DNA of 32,240 nucleotides from the NCBI GenBank assembly GCA_020631275.1, contig JAHDHO010000004.1:1-32240 (forward strand), in the 5' to 3' direction. A program made the translations under genes and the position numbers. Numbering within the stretch: position 1 is the stretch's first letter; each line of letters opens with the position of its first letter. Below the pieces are notes generated by a model that was not told the DNA's origin, ran no database searches, and saw only the letters and a program-made list of their open reading frames with translations. Origin of the DNA: Polaribacter sp. Its GTDB lineage: Bacteria > Bacteroidota > Bacteroidia > Flavobacteriales > Flavobacteriaceae. Of this stretch, positions 17,195 through 26,500 are shown piece after piece.

Positions 17195-20100
17195 TTAAAA
17201 ATTAACATTTAATCCTACTAAAAAAGTCTTTGGAGTTGGATAAAATCCTTGATCAATTCCGCCACCAATTGGTGCTCCGTTAGAAGTTGTTGGGTCGTAA
17301 CCTCTATATTTAGTTAACGTAACTAAATTATTTGCAGATACATAAAAACGGAACTTACTTAAACCTACTTGTTCTAATATTTTTTGGTCTAAAGAATACC
17401 CCAATTGTATATTTTGCAACCTTACAAAAGAACCATCTTCTACAAAAAAGTCAGAAAAAAGTGCGTTACTATTTGCCCCTGTTGTAACTCTCGGAAAAGT
17501 ATTTGATGTTCCGGCACCTGTCCATCTATCTAAATAATATCTTGGTCTGTTTGTTAATGGTAAATTTCTTTCGAAGTTTCTTACAATTTCATTTCCAAGA
17601 GATGCAAAAGCATACATGTTAAAATCGAAATTTTTATAGTCAAAAGAAAAATTTAAACCCATTGTTACATCAGCAATAGGATCTCCGATGTATGTTTTAT
17701 CTTCATTTGTAATTTCTCCATCGTTATTAATGTCTCTAAATCTTAAATCTCCAGGATTCGCATTTGTCTGTGTTGCATGTGCATCAACTTCTGCTTGAGT
17801 TTGAAAAATTCCATCTGTTTGATATCCGTAGAAATAACCGATTGGCATACCTGCTTCCATTCTAGAAGGTGGATCTTGACCTACACCAAATGAACCGCCA
17901 AATAAAACGCCGCTTTCATTACCAACAAATAAAACTTCGTTTTCTAAAGTTGTGAAATTATACTTAATTCCGAAGTTAAAATCTTCTGAAACCGTTTCTT
18001 TGTAACCAATTGAGAACTCGAAACCTTTATTCTCTACAGTACCTGCATTTACAATAGGACTTCCAGAACCTGGTGCAGAAGCACCTAAGATTCCTGAAAC
18101 TTCTGGATTTAACAATAAATCTTCAGTTCTCTTATTAAAGTAATCTGCAGTAATATTTATTTTATTAAAAAGCTCTAAATCTACACCAATATCTAAAGGA
18201 ATTTGTTTTTCCCATTTAATTTCTGGATTCGATATTGCGCCAAGAGCAGTTCCGAATTGCAATTGATTATTAAAAACATATTCTCCTTCACCTGATAAGG
18301 TAGAAACAAAACCAAAACTCGAAATTCTATCGTTACCAATTACACCGTAACTTGCTCTTAATTTTAAAAAGCTTAAAACATCGTTATCTTCTAAAAACTT
18401 TTCTTTAGAAGCTACCCAACCAACTGATGCAGTAGGAAAATATCCAAATTTATTTTTTGGTCCGAAGTTTGAAGATCCATCTCTTCTAATTACTGCAGAC
18501 ATTAAATACTTACCATCATAATTGTATTGCAATCTTGCAAAATAAGATAACAACCTACTGTCAAAAAAACGTCTTGGTTGATTGCTAAGTGCTAAATTAT
18601 CTTGAGATGTATCTGCCCCTGAAACACTAACACTCTCTAATGTATTACCATTAGCTCCGAAACCTAATAAATTAGACTTATTAATTCCTTGAGATCTAAA
18701 AACCGAAGTACCTAATAAGACTTTAACATCATGAACATCATTAAAAGTTTTCTCATATTTTAATAAAGCATCAAAAGTATAATCTTTATAAGTCTGTTCA
18801 CTTTCAAAAACAGATGAAGTATTATTTGCATCCGTTAAATCTGCAAGAGCACTTACAGTATTAAACACCTTACCAGAACCATAATAAACTTCTGGACTAT
18901 AACTTTTTGTTTTTACTGATGCATGGTTAAATTGAATTCTAGATTCTGCAGAAAAACCGTCTAAAAAAGAATAATTTAAACCATAGCTACCAGCAAATTT
19001 ATTTACCCATGTTCTATTGTAAGCGTTTTCTGTTTGCGCAAGAGGATTCACAACTTCGATACCAACACCTGTGTTTGGCGCAAAAGAATAATCGCCATTA
19101 GCATCTCTAATTGAAATATTAGAAGGCATGTTTAAGGCATTAAATAAAACAGAACCTAAAGCATTTTCTGGCAAACCTCTTCTATTAGTATTCGTATAAA
19201 TTGAAGAAGATGTAAATTTTAAATTTTCTAAAATATCTGTACTAAAATTAAATTTAGCTGTAGTTCTATTAAAATTCGCTTTAGAACCACCTACAATACC
19301 ATCTTGATCTAAATGTGATGCACCAAAAGAATACGTAGATTTATCGGTACCTTTGGTAGCATTAAAATCTATACTAGAAATTGCAGCGTCTTTAAAAACT
19401 TCGTCTTGCCAATTTGTACCTACACCCAAATTAGAAATATTGTTAAAAGGCAAACTCTCTGCATTTGCAGCAAAAGCTTCGTTTGCTAAAAGAGCATATT
19501 CTGTAGCGTTTAATAAGCTGATGCTTCTAGTAGTTCTTTGAAAACCTGCATAAGCGTTTAAATTGTATTTAAACTCTGTATTTTTTCTACCAGATTTTGT
19601 TGTAATAATAATAACTCCGTTTGCACCACGTACACCGTAAATACCAGCCGAAGCATCTTTTAAAACATTCATAGATTCGATGTCTGATGGATTTATAACA
19701 CTTAAATCTTCTATAACATTACCATCTACCAATATTAAAGGGTTGTTATTTCCGTTTGTAGAAATACCTCTAATTCTAATATTTAAAGCTGCACCTGGTG
19801 CACCAGAAGAAGATGTAATGTTTACACCTGCAACTTGACCTTGTAAAGCTTGTTCTATTCTTGTTGGTTTTAAATTCTGAATTTCTTCACTCGAAACAAC
19901 GGCAACTGCACCTGTAATTTCCTTTTTCTTCTGAGCACCATAACCTACTACAACAATTTCATCTAAAGATTCTGATTCTACTGTTAAAAAAACATTTAAA
20001 TTGATAGAAGAAACTGTAACCTCAACCTCTTTTTCTGCATAACCTAGATATCTAAAAACTAAAACTGCTCCTTTTCTTATACTGTTTAGAGAGTAATTTC

Positions 20101-20269
20101 CTTCAAAATCTGTATTTGTTCCTTTAGCTGTACCTTTTAATATGATGCTAACTCCTGGTAGCGGATCTCCATTAGCAGCATCTTTAACAACACCTTTTAT
20201 ATTTATAGTTTGTGCAGTTGCACAAAAACCTATAAATAATAGAAGTAAAAATGTGATTTGTTTTCTCAT
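17195..20269 (-). CDS. susC: SusC-type TonB-dependent outer-membrane glucan transporter
   Basis: This 1024-residue protein has a signal peptide ending FCATAQ (20). Next come a carboxypeptidase-regulatory-like beta-sandwich (about 21-98, GVVKDAANGDPLPGVSIILKG), a TonB-box-like segment DEIVVVGYGAQKK (103-115), and a plug domain with GVNITSSSGAPGAALNIRIRG, PLILVDGN and YGVRGANGVIIITTKSG (about 115-228). The rest is a 22-strand-type beta-barrel ending in the aromatic C-terminal strand FLVGLNVNF. Length and motif order are standard for SusC. It imports oligosaccharides across the outer membrane with SusD, powered by TonB-ExbBD. It is the first gene of the PUL transcript. Its start is preceded by a probable -7 element and the 29-bp conserved box, which indicates substrate-induced transcription. 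Confidence 0.96.
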   Translation of the reverse strand: MRKQITFLLLLFIGFCATAQTINIKGVVKDAANGDPLPGVSIILKGTAKGTNTDFEGNYSLNSIRKGAVLVFRYLGYAEKEVEVTVSSINLNVFLTVESESLDEIVVVGYGAQKKKEITGAVAVVSSEEIQNLKPTRIEQALQGQVAGVNITSSSGAPGAALNIRIRGISTNGNNNPLILVDGNVIEDLSVINPSDIESMNVLKDASAGIYGVRGANGVIIITTKSGRKNTEFKYNLNAYAGFQRTTRSISLLNATEYALLANEAFAANAESLPFNNISNLGVGTNWQDEVFKDAAISSIDFNATKGTDKSTYSFGASHLDQDGIVGGSKANFNRTTAKFNFSTDILENLKFTSSSIYTNTNRRGLPENALGSVLFNALNMPSNISIRDANGDYSFAPNTGVGIEVVNPLAQTENAYNRTWVNKFAGSYGLNYSFLDGFSAESRIQFNHASVKTKSYSPEVYYGSGKVFNTVSALADLTDANNTSSVFESEQTYKDYTFDALLKYEKTFNDVHDVKVLLGTSVFRSQGINKSNLLGFGANGNTLESVSVSGADTSQDNLALSNQPRRFFDSRLLSYFARLQYNYDGKYLMSAVIRRDGSSNFGPKNKFGYFPTASVGWVASKEKFLEDNDVLSFLKLRASYGVIGNDRISSFGFVSTLSGEGEYVFNNQLQFGTALGAISNPEIKWEKQIPLDIGVDLELFNKINITADYFNKRTEDLLLNPEVSGILGASAPGSGSPIVNAGTVENKGFEFSIGYKETVSEDFNFGIKYNFTTLENEVLFVGNESGVLFGGSFGVGQDPPSRMEAGMPIGYFYGYQTDGIFQTQAEVDAHATQTNANPGDLRFRDINNDGEITNEDKTYIGDPIADVTMGLNFSFDYKNFDFNMYAFASLGNEIVRNFERNLPLTNRPRYYLDRWTGAGTSNTFPRVTTGANSNALFSDFFVEDGSFVRLQNIQLGYSLDQKILEQVGLSKFRFYVSANNLVTLTKYRGYDPTTSNGAPIGGGIDQGFYPTPKTFLVGLNVNF

Positions 20270-20293
20270 AAATAAAGAGTTTTATTTTTTTGA

Positions 20294-20301
20294 TAAATTT
20301 A
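20294..20301 (-). promoter_or_regulatory. Probable -7 promoter element of susC
   Basis: The minus strand reads TAAATTTA, one mismatch from TAnnTTTG. It lies 24 bases before the susC ATG and 23 bases below the 29-bp box, matching the arrangement ahead of the T9SS protein gene. Both share GTTAA at the upstream edge of the element. No separate -33 TTG is needed if the activator box replaces it. Confidence 0.4.
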
Positions 20302-20324
20302 ACACCGTTTAATTGCTAAATCGA

Positions 20325-20353
20325 TAAAAAACACCTCAACAAAAAACATACAT
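20325..20353 (-). promoter_or_regulatory. 29-bp conserved upstream box, copy B (putative PUL activator site)
   Basis: The + strand reads T, six A, CACC, T, CAAC, six A, CATACAT. It differs from copy A (2812-2840) at one position. It ends 55 bases before the susC start, against 57 for copy A, and has the same orientation relative to the gene. The matching position ahead of two co-functional genes supports a regulatory role, most likely as an activator-binding site. Confidence 0.7.
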
Positions 20354-20477
20354 AGCAATTTTTAACACAAAACACTTTGTGACCCCTTATTTTATGTAGA
20401 AACGCAGACCTTAGTAAATCCGAAGAAATTATTAATGTTGTGGTATTGTATAGTATAAAATATACTTTGATGTGGTC

Positions 20478-23285
20478 TTAAATGTTCAAAATATAATTTG
20501 TTAAGTTCATATCGTGCTCTAAATTCATCTTTTTTCTTAATCGATATCTTTTAACCTCTACACTTCTAGGGGAAATATTTAACAAAGGAGCAATCTCTTT
20601 AGAAGATAAATTTAACCGAAGATATGCGCACAACCTCAAATCATTAGGTGTTAAATTATCGTGCTTCTCTTTCATTTTATCTAAGAAATTTTGATCTGCA
20701 TTATTAAATGCTTCTTGAAACATTTTCCAATCGTCTGTATTGTTTAAATTATTATCAATAATTTTAACTACCTTTTTAATGTTTTGTTCATCACCTTTAA
20801 GAAGTTCAGTTTTTAAATTACTTAAAAACTCATTCTTCTTTATAATACTCATTGTAGATGTTGCCAATTCTCTATTTTTACTAGCAATATCGTTTCTTAA
20901 CTTTTCATTATTAAGTTTGATAATTTTTTGAGAACTTTCTAACTCTTTTAACTCTATCTCTCTTTGAGCTTTCATTAATAGTTTTTGCTGCTTAGCATTG
21001 TAATATTTCTTTGATAACATATACCATATCAACACTAAAAGAATAAAAATTAGAACATACACTAAAATTGCAAACTCAGACAAATACCATGGTTTTGCTA
21101 TATTAAAATTAAAACTAGCAATGTTACTACTAATTTTACCAGACATTAAAGCTCTAACTTTAAAAGTATAATTACCATGAGGTAAGTTTTCAAAAAGTGT
21201 AGTATTAGACTCAGAATAATCGCTCCATTTGCTATTGTAACCTTCTAATTTATGCTGATATGTTATATTAGCAGAACTTACAAAACTTGGTACACTATAA
21301 GAAAACTCTACACTATTCTCTTTGGTTTTAAATATTACTTCTTTAGTTAATTTTATATGCTTAATAGGCTTATCAGTCTCATAATTAATTACTTTAGTTA
21401 TACTTATATTGAAACTTTTTGGCACCTCAATTTTACTCAAATCCACTATTAAATACCCGTTTATTGTTCCAACCAAATATTTATCATTTTCTAAGTGAAT
21501 AATATTCTCGAAACCAGAAGCCCCCTTTAGTAGATTATTTTTTATAGGAATAATATTTAAATTAGGTTTGTTGCTTAAAGCTCCGGGACTTAAATATCTT
21601 AGCCCTTCATTTGTAAACGCCCACAACTTATTGGTTCGTTTATCTGTAATCAACTTTGCAGATACAAAGTTTTTCTTAGGTAATAAATTACTGTAAACTG
21701 AATCAATTTTAAAAATGTCTTCTAAAGAATTGTACTTAAAAACACCTTCTTTAGATGCATAAAGTACATCATTATTATATTTAATTAAACTAGAATGCAG
21801 TCCTTTATTTACCGACATTTCTTTTTCTACTTGTTCAACATTTTTTAAATCTGAATCAATCTTTAATTTAAAAACGCCTTTATACTCATGATTCACAAAA
21901 ATTTTGGAATTGTCTAAAATTAAAAAATAACGACTCGAATTATCAAAACCATTGATCTTATTTCTTAAAACCCAATTATTATTATTTTTTTGTAATACAT
22001 ACAAACCATCATAACTTCCTTGAATAATTAAATTACCGCTAATTGCCTTAAAATCCCAACTTCCTTGAGAATCAAAAATTAAGTTTGCTTTTTTATCGTT
22101 TATAATAAAAGTACCAGAATCATGACCACAAAACAAAGTTCCGTTGATAGCCTTTAAACTCCATACCTGCCCCTGAGTTTTATTCACAAATTTAAAAGGA
22201 TCTGTTGTGTTGTATTTTTTAACGAACAAACCTTGATTTGTACCTAAATACATGTTTCCCTCAAATAATAAGGTTGTATAAATTGTCCCCAAATATTCTT
22301 TCTGATTTGAGAAAGTTTTAAACGGAGAATTAAAGTTAACTAAGTTTATTCCGTTATCTAAACCCAACCATAAGTTTTTCTCAAAATCTTGAAAAATAGA
22401 AAGTACAGTGTTGTTACTTAATCCTAAATTTTGATTGAGTTCATATTCAATTTCTCCTAATTTATTGATATATATTAAACCATTAGATATCGTACCTAGA
22501 ACAAGAGAATCATCAACTAAAATTTCTGCACTGTAAATAGTATTATATTTTAAAACTTCATCTGCATTAATATTCCATTTTACAACCTTATTATTTTCAA
22601 AAAAATAAAACCCTTTTTTTTGCGTTAAAAAAAGAGGCTTATCGTTTAAATAAAAAATATTTATTAGTTTATTCTTCTTAAATACCGCATCATCAGAAAC
22701 CAAAAGAGAGGCACCATTTTCAATTTTAAACAAGCCTTTTTCAATATCTTGAAAATAAACGACATTATTTACTTTGGCAATCTTGGTAATAGAGTTGAAA
22801 CTTTCTATAATTTTAACATTTCTACTATTTAAGTTGTATAAATAAATTCTTTGTAAAGATTTAAATAACACCCAACCGTCTAACTCTATAATTTCCCATA
22901 TTTGCTCATCTTCTAACATCTTAACTTTTTCGATATTAACGAGAGAAGAATATTTTAGCAATCCAAATTCATCTTTTTCCCAATAACCAAAATCCATAAA
23001 AAAACCGGTGTAAATTCTATTAGAAATACATTTTACAGAACGCATTATAGTTTCATTTGGCGTAACATAAAGTTGCCAATCTTCTCCATTAAACTCTAAC
23101 AAACCTTTATTATTAGCTACATATATATATTTGTTTTCAGATTGAGAAATAGACCAATTTTGGTTTTCCCCACCATATTGTTCAGTCGTGTAAACATCTA
23201 TTGGAGGCACCTCTTGTGATCTTAACACACCTGCTACAAACAACAAAATGACAACAACAATATTTCTAGAAATATACTTTTCCAT
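20478..23285 (-). CDS. Transmembrane one-component PUL regulator: propeller + Y_Y_Y sensor with LuxR-type HTH
   Basis: This 935-residue protein has a signal peptide (ending GVLRSQ). The periplasmic part has propeller-type repeats (about 30-620, such as ENLWLGLDNGINLVNF) and a triple-tyrosine (Y_Y_Y) domain (about 665-730, YQHKLEGYNSKWSDYSE ... LPHGNYTFKVRA). One transmembrane helix (about 738-757) leads to a cytoplasmic coiled coil rich in Lys/Glu (about 765-810). The end is a LuxR/GerE-like HTH (about 878-922, LTPNDLRLCAYLRLNLSSKE then IAPLLNISPRSVEVKRYRLR). No histidine kinase or receiver domain is present, so signal passes directly through the membrane to the DNA-binding domain. This is unlike hybrid two-component PUL regulators and closer to SusR-like activators. 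It lies directly upstream of susC in the same direction and probably activates it through the 29-bp box. Confidence 0.88.
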   Translation of the reverse strand: MEKYISRNIVVVILLFVAGVLRSQEVPPIDVYTTEQYGGENQNWSISQSENKYIYVANNKGLLEFNGEDWQLYVTPNETIMRSVKCISNRIYTGFFMDFGYWEKDEFGLLKYSSLVNIEKVKMLEDEQIWEIIELDGWVLFKSLQRIYLYNLNSRNVKIIESFNSITKIAKVNNVVYFQDIEKGLFKIENGASLLVSDDAVFKKNKLINIFYLNDKPLFLTQKKGFYFFENNKVVKWNINADEVLKYNTIYSAEILVDDSLVLGTISNGLIYINKLGEIEYELNQNLGLSNNTVLSIFQDFEKNLWLGLDNGINLVNFNSPFKTFSNQKEYLGTIYTTLLFEGNMYLGTNQGLFVKKYNTTDPFKFVNKTQGQVWSLKAINGTLFCGHDSGTFIINDKKANLIFDSQGSWDFKAISGNLIIQGSYDGLYVLQKNNNNWVLRNKINGFDNSSRYFLILDNSKIFVNHEYKGVFKLKIDSDLKNVEQVEKEMSVNKGLHSSLIKYNNDVLYASKEGVFKYNSLEDIFKIDSVYSNLLPKKNFVSAKLITDKRTNKLWAFTNEGLRYLSPGALSNKPNLNIIPIKNNLLKGASGFENIIHLENDKYLVGTINGYLIVDLSKIEVPKSFNISITKVINYETDKPIKHIKLTKEVIFKTKENSVEFSYSVPSFVSSANITYQHKLEGYNSKWSDYSESNTTLFENLPHGNYTFKVRALMSGKISSNIASFNFNIAKPWYLSEFAILVYVLIFILLVLIWYMLSKKYYNAKQQKLLMKAQREIELKELESSQKIIKLNNEKLRNDIASKNRELATSTMSIIKKNEFLSNLKTELLKGDEQNIKKVVKIIDNNLNNTDDWKMFQEAFNNADQNFLDKMKEKHDNLTPNDLRLCAYLRLNLSSKEIAPLLNISPRSVEVKRYRLRKKMNLEHDMNLTNYILNI

Positions 23286-23506
23286 AATTAAAATTGTATA
23301 GTTTTATTTAGTAATAATAGTCTAAAATTAAGATATTTATATAAATTAGTATAGTTTTTATAATTATATTTTACAAATACTTTTAAAATATACTAAATTG
23401 ATTATAACAAACTTTATATGCTTATTACAATATTTTACCTTTAAAATTACCTTATATAGCTTTTAAACTAAAAAAAACTCACAAAAACCTAATAATCACC
23501 ACTTTG

Positions 23507-23537
23507 TTGTTTTCTTAAAATTTTAACATTATATTTG
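23507..23537 (+). promoter_or_regulatory. Promoter of the giant surface protein gene
   Basis: TATATTTG at 23530-23537 is an exact TAnnTTTG -7 element. TTG at 23507-23509 (part of TTTGTTG) lies 20 bases upstream, the spacing expected for the -33 element of flavobacterial sigma factor promoters. Transcription would start around 23544, leaving a leader of about 34 bases. Confidence 0.65.
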
Positions 23538-23540
23538 CAT

Positions 23541-23556
23541 TTAACACTAGTGTTAA
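23541..23556. promoter_or_regulatory. Perfect 16-bp palindrome at the transcription start (candidate operator)
   Basis: TTAACACTAGTGTTAA is perfectly self-complementary. It starts three bases after the -7 element and covers the expected transcription start. A symmetric site here is what a dimeric repressor would use; alternatively it could form a small 5' hairpin in the mRNA. No candidate regulator is identified in the window. Confidence 0.5.
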
Positions 23557-23577
23557 CAAAAAATAAATATTATCTAC

Positions 23578-26500
23578 ATGACGAATGTTTTTCTTAAGAT
23601 TACTGAATTTGGGGAAGTTCATAATCTAAAAAACAAAAGAAATAACTTTACATTATCTTTTTTAATAATTGTAATTTTTACATTTTGTAATAATTCATTT
23701 TCGCAAACTATACCGGGCACAGGAACAGTATCATCTAATTGTGGTAACTGTACACCCACAAATTGGTTAGATACTGGTGGTACACCAGATATTTCTAACA
23801 GATTTAATACCGGTGGACAAGGTAGTGCCGGTGGTAATGCAACATGGGTTAATCCTCTACCACTTCCTCCAACAGGAGATTTAACATGGGTATCTATAAG
23901 AGACATTGGTGATGGTGTTGGATTAACAGGTACAGAAGAATCTGTAACTGCTACAATGGGAGAGTTAGTTGCAAACAAGATATATATTTTAAAAATTTAT
24001 ACATTAACTGCTTTATCAAATGCAGATGGTACAGATCCAGCAAACTCTTATTATTCCGGAACTTATATGGATCAATTCGACTTTGAAATCGATAATAATG
24101 GTAGACAAACTATTTCTTCTATAACTAGAGATAAATGGGGAACTAACAATATCGTTTTTATTGCGCAACCAAATTCAGGCAACATGAGTATCTCTTTTTA
24201 CCCTAGAACAGATGCAAATGAAGGTCCTTTTCCATATCAAGGATTAGAAAGCTTACAAATTGCAATAGAATTGAATGCTATCGAAGAACTAGATACAGAT
24301 AAAGATGGTATACCAGATGTTGTTGATATTGATGATGATAATGATGGTATAATAGACACTATAGAATTAACAGTAGGCGCAACTACTTATGATCCTTTAG
24401 GTGATGAAGATGGTGATAAACTACCAAACTATCTAGACACTAGAGATGACGGTACTGGTGATGGCTCTAATACAAGTTATGCAGATTCAAATTCAGATGG
24501 TGTTCCTGATATTTTTGATTTTGATAATGACGGAATTCCTAATCACTTAGATTTAGATACCGATAATGACGGAATTCCAGATAACATTGAGGCTCAAACT
24601 ACAAATGGATATATTGCCCCAAGTGGATCAGTAGGAAACGGATTTACCGACATCGATAATGATGGACTAGATGACAAATATGATCCGGTAGTTGCCGGCG
24701 GAACAGCAGGTATTGCAATTATACCTGTGAATTCTGAAAGTGACGGAGAACCTGATTATAAAGACTTAGATTCTGATAATGATACTGTTTCTGACACAGT
24801 AGAAGCTAATTTAATTTTAAGTGGCAACGTTGGTGAAAATGGTTTAGATAATATTTATGATAACGAAGATAATTATTCCGATGTAAATGGAGCTTTCGAC
24901 AATACTCAAGTAGACAACTTTCCAGATCAAGACAATAATGCTAATTTAGGGTTGCCAAATGACGTAAACTGGAGAGATGTATCTGTTGCTGGTTTTATTG
25001 ATACAGATGGTGACGGTATTGCGAATTCTGTAGATATAGATAATGATAATGATGGTATTATAGACACTTTAGAAGGTTATGAAAGCCAATGTGCAAAATA
25101 CCAAAATGGTACTATAGAATCTGAAGTTAGTATTGTAAATTCTAATAACATAATTGGCGAACCGAACGGTAATTTCGGACAAGTTTATGATGCAGCTAGT
25201 ACTTTTGACTTTGATTTTGGACAAACATATCCTGCAGGAACCCAATATCAAATAACCTGGAGAAGAAGAAACAATATTACTACCGGTACTGCATATATAG
25301 ATTTAAGCGAATCTTCTAACAACACCACTTATGTTTTACATCCAATACGACCGCAAAGCACTAACAATGTTACTTTTCAAAATACAATTGTTACTTCAAA
25401 CGTAAGTTTTAGATACTTAAGATTTGCCAAAGGAACTTTAAATACTGTAGATTATGAAGTCGATGCAATCGGAATTATACAGAATACAAATTGCTCTTTA
25501 GATAGTGACAATGATGGTGTACCTAATTACTTAGATTTAGATTCAGATAACGATGGTATTCCAGATAATATTGAAGCTCAAGCAACAAATACATACATAG
25601 CTCCTAGTGGTGCACCAAACGCTGGCTTTACAGACGCAAATAACAATGGTTTAGATGATAATTATGAAACAGCACAAGGCGGTACAGATATTAATCCTAT
25701 AAATACAGATAGTGCAAATGATAGTATTCCAGACTATATAGATTTAGATTCTGACAATGACGGAACATCTGATAGAGCTGAAGCAAATTTAGTTTTACAT
25801 GGTACTTTTGGTTTAAATGGGCTAGACTCAAACTACGAAACATCTGATAATTATAATGATGTTAATGGAAGTTTCGACAACACTCCTTTCAATGATTTTC
25901 CAGACAATCCAACAGGAGGCGAAATTGATTGGAGAGACTCTACTAGTTCTTTTATTGATACTGATGGTGACGGAATTCCGGATAGTGTAGATTTAGATGA
26001 TGATAATGATGGAATTTTAGATACTGTAGAAGGCTGTAGTAGTTCAAGTCCTGCAATAGAAAACCTATCCTTTACAACCGTTTCTGGTTCTGGTTTTAGT
26101 TATAATGGTAATAATTTAAACTTCACCAACGGTACTGCTGGTTATGTAAATAGTACACATTCTCCTAATTTCTCTACTTATGGGGCTAATGGTAATTTTG
26201 AAATGAAATTTACCGTAAACGGAACCTATACAAATTCTACTAACAGAAGAGTTGTTATTGGAATTAATGAAGCAGGAACAGAATCTACAAACAGTTGGCA
26301 AGATGTAGATTATAGTTTTTACATTACTGGTAGCGGCCAAACACTACAAATTTATGAAAACGGAACTTACATTGGTAATTATGGTAGCGGGGCAAATGGC
26401 AATACACTAAGTATTAGAAAAACAGGTTCGTCTGTTAGCTATTTAGTTAACGGAGTTGTAGTCTACACAAGTTCACAAACAGCAAGAGGAAACGATTATT

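Larger units (their letters stand above)
20270..20477. other. Intergenic region between regulator and susC
   Basis: This 208-bp region contains, in transcription order (right to left): a short 6-bp inverted repeat with 3-base loop after the regulator stop (AGTATA 20452-20457, TATACT 20461-20466) without a T-run, so a weak terminator at best; then unremarkable sequence; then the 29-bp box (20325-20353) and the probable susC -7 element (20294-20301). Confidence 0.5.
23286..23577. other. Divergent promoter region between regulator (-) and giant surface protein (+)
   Basis: This 292-bp, strongly A/T-rich region contains no ORF. The right end holds the promoter and palindrome of the giant gene (23507-23556). 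I find no clear TAnnTTTG element for the regulator on the minus strand and no copy of the 29-bp box, so the regulator is probably expressed constitutively at a low level or from an atypical promoter. Confidence 0.5.

Noticed and set aside
20452-20466. Small hairpin after the regulator stop as a terminator
   Set aside because: It has six A/T-rich base pairs with a three-base loop and no T-run, so it is unlikely to stop transcription. Some read-through from regulator into susC is possible.
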